Part shown: positions 9,461 to 17,840 of the stretch, in pieces
How the letters are laid out: each line of letters begins with the position of its first letter
Position numbering within the stretch: position 1 is the first letter of the stretch
Source: Plectonema radiosum NIES-515
GTDB lineage: Bacteria; Cyanobacteriota; Cyanobacteriia; Cyanobacteriales; Nostocaceae
DNA length: 37,898 bases
Direction: 5' to 3'
Assembly (NCBI RefSeq): GCF_025753815.1
Contig: NZ_JAOWRF010000106.1
Location: 1 to 37,898 of the forward strand
The notes under the pieces: model-generated
Database searches by the model: none
Seen by the model: the letters and a program-made list of their open reading frames with translations, nothing else
What the model was told of the DNA's origin: nothing
Program-made: the position numbers and the translations under genes

Positions 9461-9997
9461 CTAATCCCCAATTAACTCCACTGCATCTCGTCCATCCCAA
9501 TCTTGCAGGTAAACTTTCACAACCTCTTCCTTCGCAGTGGGTAGTTGCTTACCGATAAAATCAGGATGAATCGGTAACTCACGATGACCTCTGTCTACCA
9601 GCACAGCTAAACGAATCACTTCTGGTCTGCCATACTCTTGTATTGCATTCAAAGCAGCACGAATTGTCCGTCCTTTAAAAATTACATCATCGACAAGGAC
9701 AACGGTTTTTCCTGTCAGGTCAATGGAAATATCACTTTTTGCCGGAGTTCGCAAGCCAATTTGGTCAAGGTCATCCCGATATAATGTAATATCTAATGCT
9801 CCTACTGACACGGATACGTTTTCGAGTGTCTCAATCTGACGTGCTAGCAATTCGGCTAACAATGCACCTCTAGAATAAATACCCAATAGTACTAAGTCGG
9901 ATAAATCACGCGTCCTTTCGACGATTTGAGAGGCAAGACGGGTTACGGTACGACGTATTTCTTCTGCTGAGAGAATTTCAACGACTTTGGCAGACAT
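9461..9997 (-). CDS. pyrR: PyrR bifunctional pyrimidine operon regulator / uracil phosphoribosyltransferase
   Basis: PyrR converts uracil and PRPP to UMP and in many bacteria also binds pyr leader mRNA. The 178-residue product has the PRPP-binding motif [18 protein letters not shown] near 100-117, the family segment [14 protein letters not shown] and the C-terminal [17 protein letters not shown] chose the ATG at 9997, which gives MSAKVVEIL and the usual family length. An upstream in-frame ATG at 10003 sits at a better distance from an AGGG and adds two residues, and a TTG at 10009 is also possible. No pyr attenuator structure was seen upstream, so here it may act only as an enzyme. The gene is flanked by inverted heptamer repeats. 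Confidence 0.93.
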   Translation of the reverse strand: MSAKVVEILSAEEIRRTVTRLASQIVERTRDLSDLVLLGIYSRGALLAELLARQIETLENVSVSVGALDITLYRDDLDQIGLRTPAKSDISIDLTGKTVVLVDDVIFKGRTIRAALNAIQEYGRPEVIRLAVLVDRGHRELPIHPDFIGKQLPTAKEEVVKVYLQDWDGRDAVELIGD

Positions 9998-10048
9998 AAT
10001 CATAAACAATACCCTGAGTTAGTGATTATACCGTTTTTTGGAGGGAGT

Positions 10049-10083
10049 GGGGAATGGGGAATGGGGAATGGGGAATGGGGAAT
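10049..10083. repeat. STRR heptamer repeat (GGGGAAT), five copies
   Basis: Five tandem copies of GGGGAAT lie upstream of pyrR and downstream of cobD, which both read leftward. They are the reverse complement of the CCCCATT array at 9383-9456, and transcripts spanning both arrays could pair over a long G-C-rich stretch. Confidence 0.88.
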
Positions 10084-10137
10084 GGATAATTTTTATCTTG
10101 GGTTGTGTAGCCAGTTCATCAAGATTTATTTAGATCA

Positions 10138-11106
10138 TTACCTTTTTAGGAGCAAAAAGAATAGAGATGTAGTTGAAAACAACCAGAGTAAAAAGCAATA
10201 TCGAGTTAATTGCAAAGCTTTGTAGATGTGAGTTGGTGCGATCGCATAAATCCCATCTCCTAGTAGTGGTTTAGATGAAGCTATACCGCGATACCAGTTT
10301 GTACCTCCCATTTGTACACCTAAAATAGCAGCATAACAGCACTCACTCCAACCCGAATTAGGACTCGAGTCTTTAATCGCATCTCGCTGACAAATTTGCC
10401 AAACATGGAATGGTTTACCTGATAAAAGCGCTAACGTTATCACTGTTAACCGACAAGGAAGCCAAGTTAAACAATCTTCTAACCGCGCACTGAACCAACC
10501 CAAATAAGTATAGGGAGAAGAGCGGTAGCCCACCATTGAATCAAGTGTACTACTAGCTTTATACGCTAGAGCTAGGGGCGCTGCCCCCACAAATGGCAGA
10601 AATGCTCCCACAATTGCATAAAAAAGAGGAGCCATGACCCCATCGGTAGCATTTTCCGTAACTGTTTCGAGAACAGCTCGCAAAATTTCGGCTTCGGTGA
10701 GGTTTTCTGTATCTCGTCCTACATAATTACTTAACATAGATCGAGCAGCTTCGATTTGTCCTGCACCTAAAGGTAGTAAAACTGCTTGTGCGGCTGTTCT
10801 TAAACTCCTCAAGGCAAAACAGCTAGCCAGAAGAATACTTTCTAATATTATTCCCAATAGCGGATGCAGCAATCTCGCAGTTTGAATTACGAAAGCACCA
10901 ACAATGCCGCTACCAATTATGAGAACTGTACCTAGTAAAATTCCCGCTATTCGCTGTGTGATGGAATTGTGACAAAATTGAAATGCGAATTTGCTCAAAC
11001 GAGAAATTACCCATCCCATAACTTGCACTGGATGAGGAAAACCCCAAGGATCGCCGATTAAGTAATCTAAAGTAGCGGCAATGATTAAAATAACAAATGG
11101 TGTCAT
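10138..11106 (-). CDS. cobD: Adenosylcobinamide-phosphate synthase CobD/CbiB
   Basis: This membrane enzyme attaches aminopropanol (or its phosphate) to adenosylcobyric acid in the late steps of cobalamin synthesis. The 322-residue product begins with the family signature LDYLIGDPWGFPHPVQVMG and has ENATDGVMAPLFY near 150, YKASSTLDSMVGY near 182 and several hydrophobic helices (about 55-90, 160-180 and near the C-terminus). The length is typical. The start is the ATG that puts the signature at residue 13. No cobalamin riboswitch fits in the 80-bp gap to the upstream Rrf2 gene, and no other cobalamin genes are in the window. Confidence 0.95.
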   Translation of the reverse strand: MTPFVILIIAATLDYLIGDPWGFPHPVQVMGWVISRLSKFAFQFCHNSITQRIAGILLGTVLIIGSGIVGAFVIQTARLLHPLLGIILESILLASCFALRSLRTAAQAVLLPLGAGQIEAARSMLSNYVGRDTENLTEAEILRAVLETVTENATDGVMAPLFYAIVGAFLPFVGAAPLALAYKASSTLDSMVGYRSSPYTYLGWFSARLEDCLTWLPCRLTVITLALLSGKPFHVWQICQRDAIKDSSPNSGWSECCYAAILGVQMGGTNWYRGIASSKPLLGDGIYAIAPTHIYKALQLTRYCFLLWLFSTTSLFFLLLKR

Positions 11107-11186
11107 TGGTTAGGGGTCAAAGGTCAAAGGTCAACAGTTAAGAATTTTGAACTCTTGACTATGGACTATAGACTATTGACTATAAA

Positions 11187-11630
11187 CTAAACAATAAAAC
11201 TGGCTTCTTCCCCTTGAGCTGCTTGCCAACTACGAGCATCATAATAGAGGTCTGCTAGGGTAATACTATATAAAGCTTGTTTAAGTTTTTGCTGTAACCT
11301 CTGCCATAAAGTATATGTTACCCAATCTTCCGCTTGTGTTGTTTTCATGTCTTGATGAGGTAATTGGGTAATGTTTTCACCGACAGCTTCTAAAATTTGT
11401 CCTACAGAGATTTGTTCTGGCGATCGCGCTAATTTATATCCACCAACATTGCCGCGAATTGATTTTACCAAGCCTGCACGACGCATTTCTATAAGTAATT
11501 TTTCTAAATAAGGAGCGGGGATATCTTGACGGTTGGCGATCGCTCTGACAGATACAGGACTATATCCTGCCTGTAAGCTCAAATCTAGTAACGCTTTTAC
11601 ACTATAGTGTCCTTTGGTCGTTAGTTTCAT
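11187..11630 (-). CDS. Rrf2 family transcriptional regulator without cysteines
   Basis: This 147-residue protein has the Rrf2 winged helix at its N-terminus (MKLTTKGHYSVKALLDL; recognition region PAPYLEKLLIEMRRAGLV; wing RGNVGGYKLAR). Most Rrf2 proteins of the IscR/NsrR type bind an Fe-S cluster through three cysteines in the middle of the chain, but this protein has no cysteine at all. It therefore cannot bind a cluster that way and must sense something else or act constitutively. Synechocystis Slr0846, an Rrf2 protein affecting psaAB expression, is a possible relative; this is from memory. It lies 80 bp upstream of cobD on the same strand, so it could be cotranscribed with it. Confidence 0.92.
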   Translation of the reverse strand: MKLTTKGHYSVKALLDLSLQAGYSPVSVRAIANRQDIPAPYLEKLLIEMRRAGLVKSIRGNVGGYKLARSPEQISVGQILEAVGENITQLPHQDMKTTQAEDWVTYTLWQRLQQKLKQALYSITLADLYYDARSWQAAQGEEASFIV

Positions 11631-12056
11631 TCAGCAACGCCTTTGTCAGCTTGTAAGTAGTTGGTTATTTAAGTTAGATTACAGCCACTAACCACTAACC
11701 ACTAACTACCAACTATTGACACGCGGATGGGTTTTGCTTATCATTCTGCGTCTTGTATTATCGCGTTCTGGCAACTGAACAACTTGCCAATCGCTATTAG
11801 GCAAAGAAACTTAAACAAATATAGTGTAGCAGTATTTCACAAACTATAGATATATCCATAACAATCTTCTTTAAGATATATTGTCCTGGGAAATATTGGA
11901 GAAATCGTAAAAATTCTGTCAGTTCGTGTAATATACTTGGCTAGGCTGAGATAAAAACTAAATAATTCCCACTCACGATTTTGAGCGTGCGAGCTATTTG
12001 TCAGCTAAAATAAAATCGATTCAAAAAATTCAACCATTCATTTTCGATCTAAGTTG
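11631..12056. other. Intergenic region between divergent rrf2-type and cyAbrB genes
   Basis: This stretch of about 425 bp must hold the promoters of both divergent genes. It contains a short tandem run of CCACTAA (11688-11708), typical intergenic repeat DNA, followed by AT-rich sequence. No RNA gene or open frame is convincing. I could not pick a clear -10/-35 pair with confidence. Confidence 0.45.
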
Positions 12057-12473
12057 ATGGCTAAACAGAAAAAAATTGAACCCCTAGTCGGGGAAGAACT
12101 GCTCCATAAAGTCAAAGAGCTAGAAAACGTTAGCAAGGAAGACAAAGCTAAGAAGTGTGGCTACTATACCATTACCAAAAACGGTATAGAGCGCGTCAAC
12201 ATGATGAAGTTCTTAAATGCCCTAATTGATGCTGAAGGCATTCAGTTGGACAGCGCTCCCAGTGCCAATGGGCGTGGTGGACGTAGTGCTAGTTATAGAA
12301 TTAGCGTGCAGTCTAATGGTAACTTGCTGATAGGATCGGCATACACAAAACAGATGGGTCTGAAAGCCGGGGATGAGTTTCTAATTACTTTAGGCAAAAA
12401 GCACATTCGTCTGAGACAGGTAGACGCAGAAGAAAAAGAAGGTGCTGATGTACTCGAAGAAGCTACAGCTTAA
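12057..12473 (+). CDS. cyAbrB-type transcriptional regulator (cyAbrB1/CalA-like)
   Basis: This 138-residue DNA-binding protein belongs to the cyanobacterial AbrB family, global regulators of carbon/nitrogen balance and, in Anabaena, of stress and heterocyst genes. The family features are KCGYYTITKNGIERVNMMKF near the N-terminus and a C-terminal AbrB-like domain with SVQSNGNLLIGSAYTKQMGL followed by GDEFLITLGKKHIRLRQV. The ATG at 12057 gives MAKQKKIEPL, the usual start; a TTG one codon earlier also opens the frame. The assignment to the cyAbrB1 (CalA) rather than the cyAbrB2 branch rests on recalled sequence similarity and is only probable. Confidence 0.93.
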   Translation: MAKQKKIEPLVGEELLHKVKELENVSKEDKAKKCGYYTITKNGIERVNMMKFLNALIDAEGIQLDSAPSANGRGGRSASYRISVQSNGNLLIGSAYTKQMGLKAGDEFLITLGKKHIRLRQVDAEEKEGADVLEEATA

Positions 12474-12547
12474 AAAGTAGTCAAGAGTCAAGAGTCAATA
12501 ATCAATAATCAATAGTCAGAAGTCCATAGTCTATAGTCGATATTTTT

Positions 12548-12600
12548 TGACTGTTGACTGTTGACTGCTGACTGTTGACTGCTGAGTGTTGACTACTGAC
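12548..12600. repeat. STRR heptamer repeat (TGACTGT/TGACTGC)
   Basis: Seven and a half copies of a heptamer (TGACTGT, TGACTGC, TGAGTGT, TGACTAC) lie between the convergent cyAbrB and CLC genes. The repeat runs through the TAG stop codon of the minus-strand CLC gene (12593-12595). The preceding 12480-12540 has related, more degenerate AGTCAAGAGTCAATAATCAA repeats. Confidence 0.85.
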
Positions 12601-14491
12601 GAATAGCTATACCAGTTTTTTGGGTTACTGGTAAATAGTGGTGAATTGCTTTGCGTGTTACTGCTAAATTGCAGGTTAAAGCAATTTGGTCTTTTTGTAG
12701 TAAACCTAAAATACGCTCGTGGTTGTCTCGTGCTACCACGGGTAGCTGTTGTAAACCTCGAACAGACATGCGGTCTAAAGCCTCAGATAAGGGTTCATTC
12801 CAGTAAGCATAAACAAGTTCTGTACTACAAATTTCCATGAGGCTTTGATTGGATATTTGCGCCTGGATTTCTGTTTGGAAATTTGGATATTCCCAAACAG
12901 AAAGGGCGCTGTTAATATTTTCTAAAGAAAGGATACCCACTAATCGCTCTGCCTCATCAATTACTAAAGCACTCATATGGCGATCGCGTGTCATTTCCAA
13001 AGCTGCCTCTAACACCTTCATGGTTGCCGGCAGCTTTTTGGGACATGAAAGCATAGCATCTTCGACAAAAATTGAAGAGAGAATTTCTACTTTTTCATCT
13101 TTCAATTCCGCAAGACCGATTTGCTGTAAATTTGAGTTGGAGTTAAAAGTTGGCTTCATCCGCTCCACCAGCCAAAAACTCAAACCCACCGCTGCCATCA
13201 ACGGTAAAACAATCCGATAGTCTCGCGTTAATTCAAACAATAATAAAATTGATGTTAACGGCGCCCTGACCGATGCCGCCAAAACCGCCGCCATTCCCAC
13301 CATCGCGTAAGCTGGGGGAGCTGCCATTTGTGCGGCGATTCCGGGAATAAGCAAAGCCAAAATTTTGGCGTAAGCTGCTCCAAAAGAAGCACCTAAAAAC
13401 ATTGCTGGGGCAAACACACCACCAACAAAACCACTACCAGCACTAATTGCTGTCATCAGCAGCTTGACTATTAGCAGTACAACCAACAGTGAAAGCGAAA
13501 ACTTCACATCTTGAAGCATCGCTTCGATAGTTCCATAACCGATACCCAAAATTTGGGGCAATTTTAAAGCGACAATACCTACTATTGCACCACCAATAAT
13601 TGGATGAATTGGCAAAGGTATGCGTCCCAAAAATTCAAAACCGGGAACTTTACCCTCAAAGCAGGCTTTTGCCAAACCAATTGACTGGGTATAAGTCAAA
13701 GAAATTAAACTTGCTCCTAAACCCAAGCCCAGATAAAGCGGTAATTCCAGCGGACTGATGACTTGATAAACAGGTAAGGCAAAAGCGGGTTGTGTTCCCA
13801 AACCAATTTGAGCAACCAACCCCGCTACCACCGCTGCTAACAGCACCACACTGACGGCAGAACTAGCGAAAGATGTCGCACCCAATACCACCTCTAAAGC
13901 AAAAAATACACCAGCGATCGGCGCATTGAAGCCCGCAGCCAAACCAGCCGCAGCCCCAGCACCCAAAAGCAAACGCTGTCGCTCTTGAGATACTTGCATC
14001 ACTTGAGACATCAACATCCCCAAATTTGCCCCAACTTCTACACTCGGTCCTTCGGGTCCGAGGGAAGCACCGCTTCCTAAAGAAACAGAAGCTGCTAACA
14101 TCTTGGTTACTGGTCGTAATTGTCGCGTGACTTCTGTTCCTTGGGAGGCGATGAGGGTCGAAAGCCCAGGTCCAAAATCTTGAGTGCGCCAGCGCATCAA
14201 ACCGACAATTAAGCCGCCAAGAATCGGGACACAGGCTAAAGTCCAAGCACCCCAATGAGCGATCGCGCCCATGAAATTTTCTAGCATCAAGCGGTGAATT
14301 AGCTCAATCAAATAGTGAAACGTGACGACACCCATACCCGTGCCGCCACCAATTAGCACCGCTAAAAAAAGCACAACAGTTTCTGGAGATGGTTGAAAAC
14401 GATTAACCAAGCGAGTTAAGCGTACGGAAAAAGTAGGAAAGGCAGGTTGTTCCGTTACCTTCCTAAGTTCAGCGCGAGGCAGGAGAGTCAT
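12593..14491 (-). CDS. CLC family chloride channel or Cl-/H+ antiporter with CBS pair
   Basis: This 632-residue integral membrane protein moves chloride across the cell membrane, either as a channel or as a Cl-/H+ exchanger. The helix-rich CLC core covers about 35-450 and has the signature GSGASLGPEGPSVEVG with the gating glutamate Glu147 present, and AAGFNAPIAGVFFALE shortly after. A second pore signature, GSGFVGGVFAPAMFLGASFG, lies near 355. Two CBS domains follow at about 475-530 and 545-615; such domains often regulate transport through bound adenine nucleotides. The stop codon sits in a heptamer repeat that separates it from the convergent cyAbrB gene. Channel versus exchanger cannot be decided here. 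Confidence 0.95.
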   Translation of the reverse strand: MTLLPRAELRKVTEQPAFPTFSVRLTRLVNRFQPSPETVVLFLAVLIGGGTGMGVVTFHYLIELIHRLMLENFMGAIAHWGAWTLACVPILGGLIVGLMRWRTQDFGPGLSTLIASQGTEVTRQLRPVTKMLAASVSLGSGASLGPEGPSVEVGANLGMLMSQVMQVSQERQRLLLGAGAAAGLAAGFNAPIAGVFFALEVVLGATSFASSAVSVVLLAAVVAGLVAQIGLGTQPAFALPVYQVISPLELPLYLGLGLGASLISLTYTQSIGLAKACFEGKVPGFEFLGRIPLPIHPIIGGAIVGIVALKLPQILGIGYGTIEAMLQDVKFSLSLLVVLLIVKLLMTAISAGSGFVGGVFAPAMFLGASFGAAYAKILALLIPGIAAQMAAPPAYAMVGMAAVLAASVRAPLTSILLLFELTRDYRIVLPLMAAVGLSFWLVERMKPTFNSNSNLQQIGLAELKDEKVEILSSIFVEDAMLSCPKKLPATMKVLEAALEMTRDRHMSALVIDEAERLVGILSLENINSALSVWEYPNFQTEIQAQISNQSLMEICSTELVYAYWNEPLSEALDRMSVRGLQQLPVVARDNHERILGLLQKDQIALTCNLAVTRKAIHHYLPVTQKTGIAIRQ

Positions 14492-15144
14492 TGATCGGCG
14501 GGGTAAATGTAAGAAAAAGTTTAAATTTTTATGTGTTAATTCTTATTGTGAAGCATGATTTAGCATCTAGACAAGTAAAGAGTTTGTGTGTTAAGTATTT
14601 AGCTTTTTTGCTTGCTTTACAAAGCTTTCGTAAAAACTTGCCACTTGTTCATACTTTTATCGGGATAATGGTTAAATGGGAGAGAATTAATGGTTAATGG
14701 TGAGCAAGAAAGTGCTTTTTGAGCGCAGACTCTATTCTCAGAAGAGCGAAAATATAGTATCTGTAAGCTCACACACGCACACCCACGCATAAGAGCAACT
14801 AAGAGTGATAACTACGCCAAATGTAGCTATACTTGTGTTGCAGCCAAAAGTTTTCAGCAGTTGTCGCTCACAACTTGGGAACTTAAGCCATGCTTAGTAC
14901 AGTCCACCATAAATTAAGATACGGAATTCACTTTTGGAATGACCAGCATCTAGTGCGATCGCAATTTTTATTTCCGACCCCTTTTTGAGGTGACGTTTAC
15001 TTAGTAAAACAAGTATCCGGACTTTCGTACAAATATTTACTATGCGATCGTCAAACCACACTCAGTAATTTACGAGGTGTTCGGGAATTGAATATAGTTA
15101 TTGTTATATGTAGAGCGAGTAAGTGGACTAAGCGGACAAGGTAG
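14492..15144. other. Intergenic region without a convincing gene
   Basis: About 650 bp upstream of both divergent neighbours. A short + strand frame at 14491-14697 overlaps the CLC start and resembles no protein I know, so it is left out. Three HIP1-like CGATCG sites and an ACACACGCACACCCACGC purine/pyrimidine stretch near 14771 are present. There is no tRNA and no clear terminator. Confidence 0.4.
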
Positions 15145-15516
15145 ATGAATACACACACCTTTGATAATCATTATGTTACTTGCCCAATTTGCCGGAGAAA
15201 TGCAACGCCAAAGCCAGTTAAGACATGCATTGGCTTATTTACCTGTCCGTATTGCCAGGAACGCCTAGTAGTTTCTCAAAGCGGTCACTACGTCCGCGAT
15301 CCCTTTATCTTGAGACAGATGATAATCTCATCGTCGTTACGTCGTCAAAGCACTCCTTTAGCTAGGATTATACGAGATTTTATCGTCCTTAAGCGTCCTT
15401 TGCTAGCTTTAGCTGTAGTAAGTGCTATTCTTTTAGGGATGATTGGTATCACTCAGCAAAAGACTTCCGAAGTCCCTAGTCTTCCAGGAACGGAGAAGGT
15501 GGAGAATAGGGACTAG
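15145..15516 (+). CDS. Small zinc-ribbon membrane protein, unknown function
   Basis: This 123-residue protein has an N-terminal zinc-ribbon-like domain with CPIC (Cys13, Cys16), Cys28 and CPYC (Cys34, Cys37), which could bind one zinc ion. A basic linker follows, and then one membrane helix at about 84-103 (RPLLALAVVSAILLGMIGI). The C-terminal 20 residues are polar. By charge distribution the zinc ribbon is probably cytosolic and the protein anchored in a membrane. It begins with ATG behind AAGG. I recognise no named family, and the neighbours do not suggest a pathway. Confidence 0.72.
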   Translation: MNTHTFDNHYVTCPICRRNATPKPVKTCIGLFTCPYCQERLVVSQSGHYVRDPFILRQMIISSSLRRQSTPLARIIRDFIVLKRPLLALAVVSAILLGMIGITQQKTSEVPSLPGTEKVENRD

Positions 15517-15588
15517 GGACTAGAGCGTGTTTTCGTTTTTCGGTGTATCCGAAAAAATAAGTTCCGATAAGTGCGATCGCGTTTGGGG

Positions 15589-15924
15589 TCAATAGTGCGA
15601 TCGCACGACTGCTCTCAACTGTATTTCACCCAAAGTGTCAGAAAGTTTAGGTTGGAAAGAAGGAGACAAAGAAGGCAGAGGAATTCTATTTCTTGCTTCA
15701 TTAGAAAAGTAAATCCCCAACAAAGTACCAAGGGTACCAAGCAATACAAGCGCACCCATAGCTATTAAAACAAGTGGCATGAAGTTAGTGGGTATTGATG
15801 TCTTTGTGCCATTATTTGGAGTTACATTTCGTTTAGTTGCTTGCTCGTTTGAAAGCTCTGGTTTGATAATCTGTTCAATAAGCGCAGTGTCAGATTGTAT
15901 TTTGCACTCCTCAAGCCTTGACAT
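15589..15924 (-). CDS. Small single-pass membrane protein, probably 3' part of a decayed gene
   Basis: This 111-residue frame begins MSRLEECKIQSDTALIEQII and has one strong membrane helix at about 49-74 (MPLVLIAMGALVLLGTLGTL), then a polar, proline-rich tail. The frame stays open upstream without an ATG as far as 16059 and encodes a protein-like stretch (ALTACEGHLPYCRAWLNSKR). The first ATG is therefore probably not the original start, and this is likely the 3' part of a larger broken gene whose 5' end is at 16011-16151. It might still be expressed as a short membrane protein. Function unknown. Confidence 0.45.
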   Translation of the reverse strand: MSRLEECKIQSDTALIEQIIKPELSNEQATKRNVTPNNGTKTSIPTNFMPLVLIAMGALVLLGTLGTLLGIYFSNEARNRIPLPSLSPSFQPKLSDTLGEIQLRAVVRSHY

Positions 15925-16010
15925 GAGAGAAGAAAAACGACTTACAACAGCATTAGCTCGCTTTGAATTTAACCAAGCTCTGCAATACGGAAGATGACCT
16001 TCACAAGCAG

Positions 16011-16151
16011 TTAAAGCAAAAATAAGGTTATCTGTACTCTTTGTAAACCTTCCTCGATGTCACGCAACTCCTCGTCTAAACGCACTCTGTTCCTGTCTAG
16101 AGGACTTGCTGCCAAAATCAAGATTTTGTTGACTGGAGTTCCACTGTTCAT
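16011..16151 (-). pseudogene. 5' remnant of a CHAT-like/effector-type protein gene
   Basis: An ATG at 16151 preceded by GGAGG-like sequence opens a 46-residue frame containing KILILAASPLDRNRVRLDEE and LRDIEEGLQR. This is very like the N-terminal segment (ILILAANP...RLRLDEEVREIEEGL) of many cyanobacterial caspase-like/CHAT-related proteins. The frame then stops at 16011-16013, just where such proteins continue into their main domain. The following frame, in a different register (16059 down to 15589), continues the region. I infer a deletion plus frameshift in an originally longer gene. Confidence 0.5.
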
Positions 16152-16582
16152 GGGAGGAGTTTATGTAGACACCATTGAGTACTGAAATTTTCGGTGACTT
16201 GGTAGCCACTTTGCCACTTACAGCTACTTACAGCAGATTGCGTTGTGATTAAATACACGTAGAGACGTAGCACTTGGTAGTCTCAGAGCGGGTGAGCGGG
16301 TTTTACGCATGTGCCTCATTTACCTTAAATTTGCTGTATCAGAAGAAATACTGTCTTTAATGATTACATATAAATAACCGTAAAGTCTGGTAATAACAAA
16401 ATTAGGACAAAATTAACGGAAGGTCGGCAGGTTATGATGCTATAAATCCTCAGAGGATAATTGCGTATAAAATGCGTGGAGGTGCTAAACGTGCGATCGC
16501 CCTTGCTTAATTAAACTATCTCCAAATCTTGCTGCATCATATTAAAAGCACTTAACTACCGCATAAAGCATGAGGCTGTCTT
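16152..16582. other. Promoter region of the WG-repeat gene with an embedded MITE-like element
   Basis: No gene is visible. The region contains the 110-bp element at 16229-16338 listed separately, then AT-rich sequence. A ribosome binding site TGAGG at about 16571-16575 lies 7 nt before the GTG start at 16583 and decides that start. Confidence 0.5.
16229..16338. mobile_element. MITE-like element (TIR TACAGCAGATT / AAATTTGCTGTA)
   Basis: A 110-bp noncoding element with imperfect terminal inverted repeats. Its left 40 bp (TACAGCAGATTGCGTTGT then ATTAAATACACGTAGAGACG) recurs almost identically, in the opposite orientation, at 27195-27233. The interior has a degenerate GTAGAGACG hairpin. The repetition and ends indicate a miniature mobile or repeat element. 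Confidence 0.6.
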
Positions 16583-17596
16583 GTGAATAAAGCTATTTCC
16601 TTTATTGTCTGCCTAACTATTTTATTTGGAACAACTGCTAGTTACCAGCAGCAAACCAGTGCGTTAAGTCTCACTCAGAAGCAGAAGCAAGTGTCAAATC
16701 AACTATTTCGGATTATCAAAAATGGCAAATATGGCTTTATTGACCAAAGTGGAAAAATAGTCATTGAGCCGCAGTTTGATTTAGCTTGGAGCTTTAGTGA
16801 TGATAGGGCACATATAAAAATTGATGACAAATACGGCTATATCGACACAACAGGAAAACAGATAATTCCTCCGCAATATCGGTTATCTTTTTCGTTTTCA
16901 AATAAACTAGCGTTGGTAGTAATTGATTACAAATACGGTTATATTAACTCAAACGGGAAATTAGTTATTAAACCACAGTTTGATGAGGCTTTGGCTTTTC
17001 AGAATGGGTTAGCAGCAGTTAAAATTGATGAAAAGTGGGGCTATATTGACTTTAGCGGTAAAGTAGTTATTAAACCGCAGTTCGATAGAGCCTTGCACTT
17101 CAACGAAGGACTAGCAGCAGTTGAAATTAATGACAAATGGGGCTATATAAACTCTAACGGCAACATCGTTATCCAGCCACAATTTGATGAAACCTTAGGT
17201 TTTTTTGAAGGTTTAGCAGCCGTCAAGATTAAAGAAAAATACGGCTATATTAATGCGTCGGGTAAACTTCTAATTCAGCCGCAGTTTGATGATGCCTGGG
17301 AATTTAGCGATAAACTAGCAGTAGTTAAAATAGGTGAAAAATGGGGCTTTATCAACTTGAAAGGTCAGGTTGTAATTGCTCCTAAGTTTGATAAAGTAAC
17401 AAAATTTTCTCTAGGGCTGGCTGCTGTGAAAGTTGATAATAAGTACGGGTATATCGACACAACAGGAAAAATGATTATTCCGCCCCGATTTGATTTAGCA
17501 CTCGCATTCACTAATGAATTAGCATTAGTATATCTTGACGGTAAGGCTAATTATATCAATAAGCAGGGGCAGTTTATTTGGCAGCCGAAAAATTGA
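16583..17596 (+). CDS. Exported WG-repeat protein
   Basis: This 337-residue protein has an N-terminal signal peptide (about 1-27: NKAISFIVCLTILFGTTAS) and then about nine WG repeats of 31-32 residues, each with a core like KYGYIDTTGKMIIPPRFD or KWGYINSNGNIVIQPQFD. WG repeats form beta-propeller-like or solenoid surfaces of unknown binding function. The last repeat is degenerate (KANYINKQGQFIWQP). It is probably periplasmic or cell-surface. It starts with GTG, supported by GAGG 7 nt upstream. High identity between repeats suggests recent expansion within the gene. Confidence 0.9.
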   Translation: MNKAISFIVCLTILFGTTASYQQQTSALSLTQKQKQVSNQLFRIIKNGKYGFIDQSGKIVIEPQFDLAWSFSDDRAHIKIDDKYGYIDTTGKQIIPPQYRLSFSFSNKLALVVIDYKYGYINSNGKLVIKPQFDEALAFQNGLAAVKIDEKWGYIDFSGKVVIKPQFDRALHFNEGLAAVEINDKWGYINSNGNIVIQPQFDETLGFFEGLAAVKIKEKYGYINASGKLLIQPQFDDAWEFSDKLAVVKIGEKWGFINLKGQVVIAPKFDKVTKFSLGLAAVKVDNKYGYIDTTGKMIIPPRFDLALAFTNELALVYLDGKANYINKQGQFIWQPKN

Positions 17597-17608
17597 GTAT
17601 CGACAATT

Positions 17609-17713
17609 GTTATAGCGGTTTGCACTTGTATGCAATACAGATTGTAGAGACGTAGCAATGCTACGTCTCTACGAGGATTTGGGGCTTAACACCAACGGTA
17701 TTGTGCTATAACT
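17609..17713. repeat. Hairpin/MITE-like repeat (ends GTTATAGC / GCTATAAC)
   Basis: About 105 bp after the WG-repeat gene begins GTTATAGC and ends with the reverse complement GCTATAAC. Inside, at 17644-17672, is a near-perfect 29-nt palindrome with 14-bp arms (GTAGAGACGTAGCA and its complement). The same GTAGAGACG arm recurs in several places in the window. A hairpin here could also end transcription of the upstream gene, but no T-run follows. Confidence 0.6.
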
Positions 17714-17840
17714 TGTTTAAAAAATTAATAATAACGGCTTGCTCTTACGCTTCTTAAACATTGCAAAGCAATTTGCTGAAAATAAAGTTAATTAAAAGAT
17801 GATATAGATAAATATCAGCCAAAGACGAGGAAATAGAGCA

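Noticed and set aside
9349-9558. 69-residue + strand frame over CCCCATT repeats
   Set aside because: It is translated heptamer repeat running into the antisense of pyrR.
9998-10137. PyrR-binding RNA leader
   Set aside because: The region upstream of pyrR is filled by heptamer repeats, and no binding-loop or anti-terminator pair is visible.
11107-11186. Cobalamin riboswitch upstream of cobD
   Set aside because: The gap is only 80 bp and is made of short AGTCAAGG/GACTATAG repeats, too short for the roughly 200-nt riboswitch and without its conserved box.
12593-14491. Several plus- and minus-strand frames within the CLC gene
   Set aside because: They are shadows of the strongly supported CLC coding frame and have no motifs of their own.
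14491-14697. 68-residue + strand frame at the CLC start
   Set aside because: It has no recognisable family or clear ribosome binding site and overlaps the opposite-strand CLC start.
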